Below are positions 15,301 to 23,889 of a stretch of DNA of 35,663 nucleotides, one piece after another. Position 1 is the first letter of the stretch, and each line of letters starts with the position of its first letter. Both the position numbers and the translations under genes were made by a program. This stretch comes from Verrucomicrobiota bacterium (GTDB lineage: Bacteria > Verrucomicrobiota > Lentisphaeria > JABSQK01 > JAJFLO01), in contig JAJFLQ010000197.1 in NCBI GenBank assembly GCA_021772615.1, positions 1 to 35,663 of the forward strand, given 5' to 3'. The notes below the pieces were generated by a model, which saw nothing but the letters and a program-made list of their open reading frames with translations, was not told the origin of the DNA and did not search any database.

Positions 15301-17033
15301 GCGCTATCGATGCCGCGACTGCAAGGTTGGTGAATGAGGGAATACGCAACCCTCTTCAAATACAGATCTTTAACCAGGCACGCGAAACGTTTATGGGCGA
15401 ATTCGACGTGCTTGATAAGACGACACTGGATACCTATGCACCAGCGCCGCTGCGGCAGGTCGAGGGGGTGATCGCACTCGCCGCAACATTATTCGAACAG
15501 GGACGATATGTGGAAGCGACCGATGCGTATGGATCGTTGATGCCGAAGTTGGGTGAATTGCGTTCCGTTTCAGCAGCGGTTGAAGAACAGCTTCGGGAGT
15601 TTCGCAACGGTCTGATTGATGCCCGTCAACTCCTGATAGAATCCGATGATCTGATTGAAGCGGATCGGCGGCGTGTGCAGTACGAGAAGATCATGACGGT
15701 GCTCAATCGAATCATGACGGCCGAAATCGAGAAGCTTCTCGACTTTGAGACGATCAACGAATATCAAGCCATCCTGAGCAAGACAAAGAAGAACCTTGAG
15801 AATCCGGCTTACGTATACGAGTCGGATCTGATTGATGCGCGACGCTATATCGATGAAGCCAGGCTCGACATAATCAAACAAAAGTCGCCCAAGGAAAATT
15901 GCCTGGTAGCCCTGAATTTTATCAGTAAAGCCGTCGCCCGTGGACTACCTGCGGCGCACGCAACCGGTCTGCGGAAAGAGGCGCTCGGCATACAATTGAC
16001 CTACCTCGACAAGGTCCCCGGAAGCAGGACGGCGCTGTCGCCAACGGTATATCGCGGATGGTTGTATCACGCGGTCGATTTGCTTGGGTTGACCACTGCG
16101 GAATTGGCGGCAGAGTATGGTTTGGAATACGTTGCTGATGGCATTTTGCCACCTTCCCTGAAGCCGTTGCCATCATCGGATTCGCGACAGATACGGGATG
16201 ACGACAAGGTGTGGTTCAGAATGTACCCGGATACCGTCGAGAACCCCATGCAGACCCGTTTCTGTCTGATACCGTCAGGGCAGTTTGTGATGGGCAACAA
16301 CACATCCGAATTTGATACCGAAAAGCCGGAACACACCGTCTCAGTTGATTATCCATATTACATGGCAATGTTCGAGTGCCTGGTCGGTGACTATCGCGAA
16401 TTCGCCAGCGACGTGTTGTCCGTTACGTTGTTCAACGACAACGACGTTCCCGTGTCGGGCATACACTTTCGGGATGCGGCGCGATACTGCAACTGGCTGA
16501 ACGAGCGCTTCGGCCTAACGCCGTCATACGCATGCGCGACGCCTGATGAAGCGGAAGCCGGGGACGAGGATTGGTCATTCATTCCCGAATCTGTCGGCTA
16601 CCGAATCGCAACCGAAGCAGAGTGGGAACATGCCTGTAAATACGGCGAACCAGGGGCAGAAAGTTCGGAGATAATGGGTACGCCCTGGTACTCCGAGAAT
16701 TCCGGCGGAGCGGTCCTGTCGGCGAACCCGATGCTCCTGGAGAGGCACGGTATCCAGCCCAATACGTTGGGCCTGTATCTTATGCGAGGCAACCTGGCGG
16801 AACTCGTGAGCGGTTGGTTTGAATTCTATAAGGCCGAGCCGCGTGTGAATCCAACCGGCCCTTTGACAGCTCCGGCTCAGGCCCGCAATATTGCCAGGGG
16901 TGGGGACCTGCGATCATCACGCGCGGAAGTTTCGCCGACCTACAGGAAACGGGTTCATCCCGACGTCGAAGCGCGCGAATTACTTGGCTTTCGTCTTGTG
17001 ATGCCACTGCATTTCGACCAGGTATTCCGGTGA
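12336..17033 (+). CDS. Giant Ser/Thr kinase with zinc ribbons, coiled coil, membrane segment and SUMF1-type domain
   Basis: A 1565-residue protein. Order: N-terminal zinc ribbon (CPVC and CQSCG, residues 3-24); Hanks-type kinase (about 75-330) with GRGGFAEVF, Lys105 in VAIK, Asp202 in HRDIKPDN and Asp223 in DFGLAR, all intact; two further zinc ribbons (about 341-390, CPTC, CSNCG, CPEC, CTGCG); a long charged helical region; one membrane helix (about 676-694); a second, mainly helical region (about 695-1270); and a C-terminal SUMF1/formylglycine-enzyme-like domain (about 1304-1560) with FVMGNN, YRIATEAEWEHAC and GFRLV. The cysteines needed for true formylglycine formation are not in RGGDLRSSRAEVS, so the domain is probably a ligand- or sugar-binding sensor outside the membrane. 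The kinase faces the cytoplasm. Confidence 0.9.
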   Translation: MICPVCNNETLGHETVCQSCGAKVDSKTGIAPASGAPVEAIPKPRDDLADTIIERCDEPTPIASHKPIYPTVGDRYEIIEELGRGGFAEVFRGRDKNLNREVAIKRLLIQKLDEVTADEVLQRFRIEAHSIAKLKHKNIVSVYDYDRDDKGYYIVMEYIDGGSLNDLLKKRKKLPPPEAINLAKGIAQGLYYAHRNKLIHRDIKPDNVMIINEDGGQVPKIVDFGLARAGKESDISVTGFAMGTPGYMAPEQRADAKNVDHRADIYSLGKVLYKMLTGEKPADVIPKLIPPPPDLADIIFKCINPRPQDRYFSIDALIKDLDSITFKHIKQRDTMQLILENICPTCDAPNSLTDKFCSNCGAGLAMNCPECEKENSIHRAFCTGCGTDMPLFNRVRDVFKTMRGFYEEHNWSRIIQEHDHLPENIQLPQPKGLDLLHELHGLRDKAQEMIESRKDIREQLDNAIENSEYKQALAMLDDYREIDPDDTSLTHLPELLTFKLFESEFINDLESLRGALETKKLRQAGSLVAALEVRRTDFDCDHREWDKEWIDRFEDFEQMQRDAEERIERLEELEQQAARAFETQRYEQCVTCCTEIGDLCVDSHKRERLHDKSLELINEISTRTRNAERLAANSKWRDVLVACDGVLALQRTHVLAGTLRRKAAARIRRQRMLRKVVSALAAGLIVFAFGAAAWQFNKKSKEKERRAAHMLEQIIGEAESYLEQSRAATAIDSAEALNLLTLARQRLLALGDEAFVPFVDATAKSRIHSIESALQMQRDSIRNASRLYEGKMKGVAASLVQITTIADGEPATFYDVYLSVANELSPVMTAQIYDYLDADKREKIEQLNQQIEQGLRDEVIGFATTIRTTAKTEEGERTSPFLKAEELMNKVREASIRGSYFEAGELAIQAVAFYRRSIETVEYGAALEHARTALEERLGNLDPAVIASHAPEKWAAYQAAADKAVSEQRDYRFQEALDSIRDAAQSLAGAIDAATARLVNEGIRNPLQIQIFNQARETFMGEFDVLDKTTLDTYAPAPLRQVEGVIALAATLFEQGRYVEATDAYGSLMPKLGELRSVSAAVEEQLREFRNGLIDARQLLIESDDLIEADRRRVQYEKIMTVLNRIMTAEIEKLLDFETINEYQAILSKTKKNLENPAYVYESDLIDARRYIDEARLDIIKQKSPKENCLVALNFISKAVARGLPAAHATGLRKEALGIQLTYLDKVPGSRTALSPTVYRGWLYHAVDLLGLTTAELAAEYGLEYVADGILPPSLKPLPSSDSRQIRDDDKVWFRMYPDTVENPMQTRFCLIPSGQFVMGNNTSEFDTEKPEHTVSVDYPYYMAMFECLVGDYREFASDVLSVTLFNDNDVPVSGIHFRDAARYCNWLNERFGLTPSYACATPDEAEAGDEDWSFIPESVGYRIATEAEWEHACKYGEPGAESSEIMGTPWYSENSGGAVLSANPMLLERHGIQPNTLGLYLMRGNLAELVSGWFEFYKAEPRVNPTGPLTAPAQARNIARGGDLRSSRAEVSPTYRKRVHPDVEARELLGFRLVMPLHFDQVFR

Positions 17034-17100
17034 TGCACGGTGCCGCCGGGGAACGTCCTGTCTCTTTTCTTTCGCGGCTTTCTGAGGCCGGTTATGGGCA

Positions 17101-17128
17101 TTGCTTTTGCTGAAAGCCGTGTTATATT
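17101..17128 (+). promoter_or_regulatory. Sigma-70-type promoter for the lipoprotein gene
   Basis: TTGCTT (17101-17106), 16-base spacer, TATATT (17123-17128), about 55 bases before the ribosome site at 17179-17185. An 8-bp inverted repeat, CGGCTTTC (17075-17082) and GAAAGCCG (17112-17119), overlaps the spacer and could be an operator. Confidence 0.4.
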
Positions 17129-17190
17129 CATGGCTTATTACTGTGTTGTTCGCATGCAAACCATACCGTAAAATTTCCGAGGAGACGTGC

Positions 17191-19434
17191 ATGAAACCGT
17201 TTAGTCAGGTTCGAAATATCCTGGCCTGCATCTTCGCAGCCGCTATCTTTTCTCTGTTAATCAGCAGTTGTGTTACGACATCGGCGGTTCGTGTAGAACT
17301 CGGTACTGCGGCGCCGGTCTATCCACCGACAGCGGAAAGTCAGTGGGCGGTTTTAACCTGGATGTTGGAAAGTGACGAAGGGCAGCTGCTCTCATTCGAC
17401 CGTGAACAGGCTGAGGCTATACGACACAAGACCGGATACGTCGTCTTTACGAATTGGTCACAACGGATGGCGGCCGAATTCCCATTTATAACCGTACTCA
17501 ACGGCGATCTCTTTTTCACCGGCGGCCAGGCTGACAATGACGTGCTGATGGAAGCGATAGATAAGCTTGAGCGTCCGATTCCGGTGCTGGCGACAGTAGA
17601 CGAGAGCCTCGCATTCTCATGGGCAACAGGCCTGTACAACAGCGGTTTTCGCCTCTGGCTCGATGATAATATTAATGACCTGACCTTGCCCGAAGGGCGC
17701 TACGGCAACCGTGAGCTTGCCATAAAAAAGCTCAAGAAAGCCAACGAAGCGTATATCGTACAACGCATCACTGCTGAAGCCTCTCAATATTCGGCGCGGA
17801 GTGAGTACCGTTCGGCATTCGACATATTGCGCAAACGCGTTTCGGATTTTCCGGAAAACGAAACCTTACTGCAGCAGACTGCCGTGGTCGCCGAGCGCTT
17901 GGTCGACAGCCAGCTTCAGGGATTTGTTCAATCGCACATCCGGCCGGTGCAGACGAGCCTGGCAAAGCTTGCCGGGAACGCGGCTGAATTTGCAAATTCA
18001 GGCGTGCTTGTCGATGCCGCAGAAAAGGCGTTTCTCTCGTTGTTCAATAGCTGGAATGACGATTCATTTCTCACCGCTGCACTTGAGAAAAACGGGCAAA
18101 AATTTGATCAGGTGCATAAAGATCTCGCCGTATCACGTGTGACCTTCTGGCAGCACGAAATCAAGAATCTTACTGCGAAAGACCATTACTGGCGCGCCTT
18201 CAACCAGTTCAAGACCCGATTTGAGGACGCCTCGCAGTATGCGTCACCGACCCGGGAGCTGATCACAGCCCGCCTCTGGCAAGAATACCTCGCTGTGTTG
18301 CCGTCGGCCGTGAATCACTTTCTGGTAACGGGCAAGCGGGAGATGGAAAACGCAGAACGCTTCGGTACGGCGTTGATTCTATTCGATATGGTAGGGAAAT
18401 ATATCGCTTTCGCGCGCGAGAACGATCAGACCGTGCCCGACTCCCTGCTTACGCTGGAAACACAGGTCGAGCAGTTAAACCAGGAATCGTTGGTCTTCTT
18501 TGAAACGTGGGTGAAGCGAAGTCTTATCCTCAGCGAATTCGCCTCCGGCGAGGCGGGTTTGGGTACCACATTCCTGCGGGATCTTGAAAATCTGTTTAGC
18601 AGAAACCTGCGATCCAACGAGCTTGTATATGGGGTGACGACACACGATGACACCCAGGATGCCGAAAAGTCCGACTATGTACTGCACAAGTGCAACGTCG
18701 CCGCGTTTGAAGTGGATATGGGACAGCCTGAAGAGTCGTTGGAGTTGCTGTCCCGTCGCGGCGAAGTGCTGGAAGAAGACAATCCCGAGTACCTCGACCG
18801 CGTCAAGAAAGAAATGGTCACAACGGGCATCCCTGAAAAAATCTTCTCTCAGCGAATTTATCGCTATACCAAGCACACACGGATCCAGGATATCGTCGTG
18901 CATTCGCGCATTACATTCATGATGTTGAATCAGAGCAAGAACAAGTTCTTCGAGATCAACAAGTTCATGAAAAAACGCTTTACGCAGGAGAGGATTGATC
19001 CGCGGGAAACGATCGTGAAAATTGAGAAGGTGTCGGGTCAAGAGGAACCAGAGCCGGATCTGCGCAATGAGCGCGTATGGGTGAACAGCGAAATGAAAGA
19101 CTGGGCGCGCAAGCAGGCGCAGGAAATCGTAGCAATGAATGTTATGCGCGAAATTGCGGCATATCCGCATTCACTGGTAGAGCTTGCCGTTGGTTTCGAA
19201 GAAAAGGATCAATGGCAGGTGGCATCGAATTTCTGGGGGTTTTGTTACGAATATATGAATAGGATAAATCCGGAGCCGAATCGGATCAAGGATCGCCTGG
19301 AAAACGAGACTCTCCTCGACCACATGTTTCTGGAAGTGAAGGAAAACCTGAGAACATCCCAGAAGCTCGAAAAACTCAAGCGCAATGTCTGGGATAACGC
19401 GGCCAACGCCGTGCTCGCGTACCTCGAATCCTGA
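17191..19434 (+). CDS. Large predicted lipoprotein, function unknown
   Basis: Start ATG 17191 has GAGGAGA six bases upstream; a 30-codon longer frame from TTG 17101 overlaps the promoter and is rejected. The product is 747 residues. The N-terminus is a lipoprotein signal: Lys and Arg, a hydrophobic stretch, and Ile-Ser-Ser-Cys with Cys27 as the lipidation site. The rest is a soluble, mostly helical protein rich in charged residues, with no motif that I recognise; repeats of helix pairs similar to TPR-type proteins are possible. It sits 157 bases after the giant kinase gene on the same strand and could be its periplasmic or outer-membrane partner, which is inference from position only. Confidence 0.7.
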   Translation: MKPFSQVRNILACIFAAAIFSLLISSCVTTSAVRVELGTAAPVYPPTAESQWAVLTWMLESDEGQLLSFDREQAEAIRHKTGYVVFTNWSQRMAAEFPFITVLNGDLFFTGGQADNDVLMEAIDKLERPIPVLATVDESLAFSWATGLYNSGFRLWLDDNINDLTLPEGRYGNRELAIKKLKKANEAYIVQRITAEASQYSARSEYRSAFDILRKRVSDFPENETLLQQTAVVAERLVDSQLQGFVQSHIRPVQTSLAKLAGNAAEFANSGVLVDAAEKAFLSLFNSWNDDSFLTAALEKNGQKFDQVHKDLAVSRVTFWQHEIKNLTAKDHYWRAFNQFKTRFEDASQYASPTRELITARLWQEYLAVLPSAVNHFLVTGKREMENAERFGTALILFDMVGKYIAFARENDQTVPDSLLTLETQVEQLNQESLVFFETWVKRSLILSEFASGEAGLGTTFLRDLENLFSRNLRSNELVYGVTTHDDTQDAEKSDYVLHKCNVAAFEVDMGQPEESLELLSRRGEVLEEDNPEYLDRVKKEMVTTGIPEKIFSQRIYRYTKHTRIQDIVVHSRITFMMLNQSKNKFFEINKFMKKRFTQERIDPRETIVKIEKVSGQEEPEPDLRNERVWVNSEMKDWARKQAQEIVAMNVMREIAAYPHSLVELAVGFEEKDQWQVASNFWGFCYEYMNRINPEPNRIKDRLENETLLDHMFLEVKENLRTSQKLEKLKRNVWDNAANAVLAYLES

Positions 19435-19544
19435 TCGGGCTGACGTTAGTCCCTTCGAAATTCAAAATTCCCGGTTCGATAGTAAGCGGTTTTCTTCGTT
19501 GTTTCCTTAACTTAGTAAGATTCGGCCCATCCTGGCAGGCTAAT

Positions 19545-21029
19545 CTACTTTTTTGTCAGCTTCGTGTTCGACTCCTGCAACCGCTCCGCCAGTGCGGTAA
19601 TTGTCTTTTCCATGAACGGCGGCAACTTCTTCAGATTCTGTTTGAACAGATCCTTGTTCAGCTCGTAGGCGGTAGTCTTTTCGATCGCAACCGCATTGGC
19701 CGAACGAGGCTCGTCTGTTATCAGTGCCATTTCTCCAACAATCGCGCCCGCGGACACCGTTCCCAGTGAAAGCTTTGATCGCCCTCGGGACTGTTTGTAA
19801 ACTTCGACCGTCCCGCCCTTGATGATATATGAGTTCGTGCCAATTTCGCCTTCGCGCATCAAGTAGTCGCCCTTCTCGAAGATGTGTTCGATGGACTCCA
19901 TTTTTCCGTGCATAAGGTCATCAATGTCGTCGGCCATTTCCTGGACCGTCTGGTACCTGTCCTTTTTGTTGGCGGCCATCGCGCGGCTGATAATGCTGCA
20001 TAATTCCATCGACAGGCTGTCATTCTTGAACCGCAGTTCCTGTGGCGGCACGAAATCACCGGCGCGTGCACGGCGGATGATTTCCTTGATGCCATATCCG
20101 AAGTAAGGCGGGAGGTACGTGAACATATGGTACAATGTCGCTCCCACCAGGAAGATATCGCTCTGATGATCGATATTGCTGGCATCTCCAACCGCCTGCT
20201 CCGGCGGCATATAAGCCGGCGTACCCTTAACCACACCGAAGCGGGTGACTTTCGTATTGCCGGCATCCGGGAACGTGTCTTTGAGTGTTTCCCGTCCGCT
20301 GGCGGATCGGGAGCTATTCGATCGAACGGTTTTGGCCAGCCCCCAATCCATCAGCAGCACTTCACCGTAATTCCCGACCATGATATTCCCGGGCTTGATA
20401 TCGCGGTGTACGATGTGTTTTGAATGGGCAAACGAAATTGCGTCGCACACTTTGCGGATGATGTTCAACATCATGTAGTAATCATATTTGTTGTGGAAGC
20501 CGTCCGTCTTGCGTTCAACCTTTCTGATTATATCGAGCAATGATTCGCCCAGAACCTGCTTCATGGTGAAGTAAATGCCGTAACCGGGCAGGTACCCCAG
20601 ATCATGTACCGGGATAATATTGGGATGCTCCAGTTGCCCGGTAAATCGGGCCTCCTTGATGAAGCTCTTGATGAGCATCGCGTTTCCTTTGTGCTGCGGC
20701 AGGATAACCTTCAGGATCGTGTGCCGTTGCAGATCCGTGTCGTAGACATAGTGAATACTGCCCATCCCGCCTGCGGCGATTTTTTTCCGCACTGAATATT
20801 TGTGCGTATCAAGGTCACGGGAAATATGCTTTCTGAATAATTCCTCTTCCTTTTCAGTCAAGGCTTTGATATCAGCAGGTTCATCAGTGTCCTGTTCCTT
20901 CCGCTTACCTTTTACCAGGATACTTATCAGCGATCGTTTCTTCACGACCTTCTTGGGGTACACGACCATGGACGCCATGGCCTCTTCATCTTGCATATCG
21001 ATTAGCTCGTTTTCCTGACGTGGTGGCAT
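19545..21029 (-). CDS. Ser/Thr kinase with C-terminal cyclic-nucleotide-binding domain
   Basis: A 494-residue cytosolic protein, probably a cAMP-gated kinase. A basic N-terminal region of 75 residues is followed by a Hanks-type kinase (about 78-370): AAGGMGSIHY glycine loop, Lys107 (TILKVIL), Asp210 (HRDIKPGN) and Asp228 in DWG, a common variant of DFG. The cyclic-nucleotide domain (about 380-490) has the phosphate-binding cassette GEMALITDEPRSA with Glu433 and Arg442, the residues that hold the cyclic phosphate and ribose in PKA regulatory subunits. The order kinase-then-CNBD is the reverse of eukaryotic PKG. Starts 20 bases after trpA on the same strand, so likely co-transcribed with murF-trpCBA. 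Confidence 0.92.
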   Translation of the reverse strand: MPPRQENELIDMQDEEAMASMVVYPKKVVKKRSLISILVKGKRKEQDTDEPADIKALTEKEEELFRKHISRDLDTHKYSVRKKIAAGGMGSIHYVYDTDLQRHTILKVILPQHKGNAMLIKSFIKEARFTGQLEHPNIIPVHDLGYLPGYGIYFTMKQVLGESLLDIIRKVERKTDGFHNKYDYYMMLNIIRKVCDAISFAHSKHIVHRDIKPGNIMVGNYGEVLLMDWGLAKTVRSNSSRSASGRETLKDTFPDAGNTKVTRFGVVKGTPAYMPPEQAVGDASNIDHQSDIFLVGATLYHMFTYLPPYFGYGIKEIIRRARAGDFVPPQELRFKNDSLSMELCSIISRAMAANKKDRYQTVQEMADDIDDLMHGKMESIEHIFEKGDYLMREGEIGTNSYIIKGGTVEVYKQSRGRSKLSLGTVSAGAIVGEMALITDEPRSANAVAIEKTTAYELNKDLFKQNLKKLPPFMEKTITALAERLQESNTKLTKK

Positions 21030-21049
21030 GGTGCGTTCCCCCCCGGTGT

Positions 21050-21853
21050 TTATGACGGCGCCGACTGCGGGCCGTCGTGTATGGCACTCGCGAGTTCCCT
21101 GACTCGCTCCGCCAGCCTGGCATTGTAGAGCGGCAGGTTGCGGGTGATGGTGGAAATAATGGCGCTGCCGATAACGACGCCGTCGGCGTTCGCAGGCAGT
21201 GTCCTGATTTGCGTTGCGCTGGAGACGCCGAACCCAACAACGACCGGTAGGGACGTCATCGCCTTGATTGTATTGGTTCGCATGGCCAATTCCGTGGGCA
21301 ACGCGCTTCGCGCTCCGGTCACGCCGCGTATCGAAATCTGATAAACAAAACCCGTGGCGGTCTCGAGAATGCGGCGAATGCGTTTATCGTCGGCTGTCGG
21401 CGCTACCAGTTGGATAAGGTCGAGCCCCGCGGCGTCGAGAAGCGGCCGAATCTCGTGCTGCTCCTCAAATGGCAGGTCAACGATCAGGACGGCGTCGACC
21501 CCGCATGCTGCGGCGCGCGCAACGAATCGATCAACGCCGTAACGGAAAATCGGATTGAAATAACTGAATACAACGATCGGTGTGGTGCTGTTCTGCTGTC
21601 GAAATGTCTCGATGATCTTGAAATAGTCGTCACGGCTGAAACCGCCCTGGAGCGCGGCGAGCGACGACGCCTGGATCGTGGCGCCGTCTGCCGCGGGATC
21701 GGAAAACGGATATCCAAGCTCTATGATATCAGCGCCGGCATCAACAAGTATCGACATGATGCAGGCCGTGTCCGCGACTGTCGGGTATCCGGCCGTAATA
21801 TACGGCACAAATATTTTTTTTCCGGTCGAACAGGCGTTTGCGATGCGGCTCAT
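21050..21853 (-). CDS. trpA: Tryptophan synthase alpha chain
   Basis: Cleaves indole-3-glycerol phosphate to indole and glyceraldehyde 3-phosphate, passing indole to TrpB. 267 residues, normal length. The catalytic Glu and Asp are in IIELGYPFSDPAADG (residues about 43-57), and the phosphate-binding loop is near the end in VVVGFGVSSATQI and GVVIGSAII. Its ATG overlaps the trpB stop by the ATGA arrangement, so the two subunits are translationally coupled. Confidence 0.97.
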   Translation of the reverse strand: MSRIANACSTGKKIFVPYITAGYPTVADTACIMSILVDAGADIIELGYPFSDPAADGATIQASSLAALQGGFSRDDYFKIIETFRQQNSTTPIVVFSYFNPIFRYGVDRFVARAAACGVDAVLIVDLPFEEQHEIRPLLDAAGLDLIQLVAPTADDKRIRRILETATGFVYQISIRGVTGARSALPTELAMRTNTIKAMTSLPVVVGFGVSSATQIRTLPANADGVVIGSAIISTITRNLPLYNARLAERVRELASAIHDGPQSAPS

Positions 21854-23079
21854 GAGGTGGTTTCCGCGCGGTTGTTCAGGAAGGCGTTTACCGAGCCGAT
21901 GTCCTTGTCGCCCCGACCGCTGAGGTTCACGACGACGATCTTGTGGCTGTCCATCTTTGCTGCGGAATCACATGCGTACGCGAGAGCATGGCTGCTCTCC
22001 AGGGCGGGTATGATGCCCTGGCGCCTGGTTGTGAGCAGAAAGGCCTCGACCGCATCCTGATCGGTGACCGACACAAAGCGGATCCGGTTCTCACGATGAA
22101 GCTGTGATAATTCCGGGCCGATGCCGGGATAATCAAGACCTGCGCTGATGGAATGGGCGTTGCAAATCTGCCCCTGTTCGGTCTGGAGTACATAACTCTT
22201 GCTCCCGTGAAGCACGCCGACCGCGCCGCCGGCAATGGATGCCGCATGACGGCCCGTCTCGATTCCGTGCCCGGCCGCCTCGACGCCGACCAGCTCGACG
22301 TCGGTGTCACCAAGGAATGCGGCGAACATACCGAGGGAATTGCTGCCGCCGCCCACACAGGCGATGACCGTGTCCGGAAGGCGCCCGGCAATCTTCAGGA
22401 TCTGGCGTCGGGTTTCATCGCCGATCACGCGCTGAAACTGACGGACCATCAGGGGATAAGGATGCGGTCCAGCTACGGAGCCGATGACATAAAACGTATC
22501 GTCAACCGTTGCCGTCCAGTTGCGCAGGGCCTCGTTCATCGCGTCCTTCAGCGTGCCCGTGCCGCTTTCGACAGGAATGACATTGGCGCCGAGCAGCTTC
22601 ATCCGCTTGACATTTTCTGCCTGTCTGTGAATATCCTCGACGCCCATAAAAATATCGCATGAAACCCCGAATATCGCTGCTGCCGTCGCGGTTGCAACGC
22701 CGTGTTGGCCGGCTCCGGTTTCAGCGATAATACGGGTCTTTTTCATTCGCTTTGCAAGCAGCACCTGCCCGAGTGTGTTGTTGATTTTGTGCGCGCCGGT
22801 GTGATTAAGGTCCTCGCGTTTGAGGTAGATTTGTGCGCCGTCCAGATGGCGAGTGAGCTGCTTTGCAAAAAACAGCGGCGACGGTCTCCCGACGAAGTCA
22901 TTAAGATAGGACGCCAATTCGCGTTGAAACGCCGGGTCAGCCCACGCCTCGCGAAACGCCGACTCCAATTCCACGATTGCCGGCATCAATGTCTCGGCGA
23001 TGTATTGTCCGCCGAATTCACCAAAACGTCCGTCGAATGTCTGCACATCCAGCGGATATGTCGTATGTGTGGTCGTCAT
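21850..23079 (-). CDS. trpB: Tryptophan synthase beta chain
   Basis: PLP enzyme joining indole and serine to give tryptophan. 409 residues. The PLP lysine lies in TGAHKINNTLGQ (about 91-102), the phosphate-binding glycine loop in CVGGGSNSLGMF, and the GRFGEFGGQYIAETLMPA N-terminal signature identifies the classical TrpB1 type that pairs with TrpA. Follows trpC with no gap and overlaps trpA. Confidence 0.98.
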   Translation of the reverse strand: MTTTHTTYPLDVQTFDGRFGEFGGQYIAETLMPAIVELESAFREAWADPAFQRELASYLNDFVGRPSPLFFAKQLTRHLDGAQIYLKREDLNHTGAHKINNTLGQVLLAKRMKKTRIIAETGAGQHGVATATAAAIFGVSCDIFMGVEDIHRQAENVKRMKLLGANVIPVESGTGTLKDAMNEALRNWTATVDDTFYVIGSVAGPHPYPLMVRQFQRVIGDETRRQILKIAGRLPDTVIACVGGGSNSLGMFAAFLGDTDVELVGVEAAGHGIETGRHAASIAGGAVGVLHGSKSYVLQTEQGQICNAHSISAGLDYPGIGPELSQLHRENRIRFVSVTDQDAVEAFLLTTRRQGIIPALESSHALAYACDSAAKMDSHKIVVVNLSGRGDKDIGSVNAFLNNRAETTS

Positions 23080-23880
23080 CTAATCTGCTTCAACAGCGTG
23101 GATAAGCTGTTGCATGGTGGACTGCGGTTGTTCGCTGGTTATCAGCGCCTCGCCGATGAGGTAACGGCGAATGCCGTGACGCCACAATCGGCGTATATCG
23201 GCCGATGAGCCAATGCCGGATTCTGCCACAACAGCGCCAGGTTGGGGCGCGAATTGCGCCAGGTTGATAACATTGTCGAGCGATGTTTCGAACGTACGCA
23301 AGTTGCGGTTGTTGATCCCGACAAGGTCGTAGTGTCCGATGTCGGCCGCACGCATCAACTCGGATTTTGTGTGCGTTTCCGCCAGAACATCCATACCGAG
23401 CTGATGGGCGAGCGTTGCGAATCGCTCGAATTGATCATCCGTTAAGATTGCCAGAATAAGGAGTATGCAATCGGCGCCCATCGCTCTTGATTCATAGAGC
23501 TGATACTCGTCGATGATAAATTCCTTCCTCAACAGCGGTAACGATACACTATCGCGAATCGATTGAAAGTCATGAGCTTTGGCGTAAAAAAAGTGCTCGT
23601 CAGTCAACACCGACAGTGCCGCCGCACCGCCGTCGCGGTAACACTGCGCCTGATCGTGTGCAACCATGTCTTTCCGTCGGTTGCCGAGCGATGGTGACCC
23701 GCGTTTTATCTCCGCGATGATCGCCGGACCGGTAGCGGCAACGTCAGAAAGGTGTGTGGCAAACCGTCGTTCGCCGTTGTTGGGGCCGCCTGGTTCCAAC
23801 TCAGACAGCGGGACGCGTTTGCGCCGCTCGGCGACCTCGACCTTCTTATGTGCGACAATCTGCTGCAGTATCGATTCCAT
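23080..23880 (-). CDS. trpC: Indole-3-glycerol phosphate synthase
   Basis: Closes the indole ring from carboxyphenylamino-deoxyribulose phosphate. 266 residues, a single TIM barrel, not fused to TrpF. Catalytic and substrate residues are in IIAEIKRGSPS (Lys), LLRKEFIID (Lys), and INNRNLRTF, with AVVAESGI for phosphate. An AGAGG precedes the ATG by six bases. Lies nine bases after murF and directly before trpB. No trpD, trpE, trpF or leader peptide is visible in the window. Confidence 0.97.
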   Translation of the reverse strand: MESILQQIVAHKKVEVAERRKRVPLSELEPGGPNNGERRFATHLSDVAATGPAIIAEIKRGSPSLGNRRKDMVAHDQAQCYRDGGAAALSVLTDEHFFYAKAHDFQSIRDSVSLPLLRKEFIIDEYQLYESRAMGADCILLILAILTDDQFERFATLAHQLGMDVLAETHTKSELMRAADIGHYDLVGINNRNLRTFETSLDNVINLAQFAPQPGAVVAESGIGSSADIRRLWRHGIRRYLIGEALITSEQPQSTMQQLIHAVEAD

Positions 23881-23889
23881 GAGTCCTCT

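Noticed and set aside
17101..17190. Longer N-terminus for the lipoprotein from TTG 17101
   Set aside because: It overlaps a promoter-like sequence, and the ATG at 17191 has a strong ribosome site and starts a proper lipoprotein signal.
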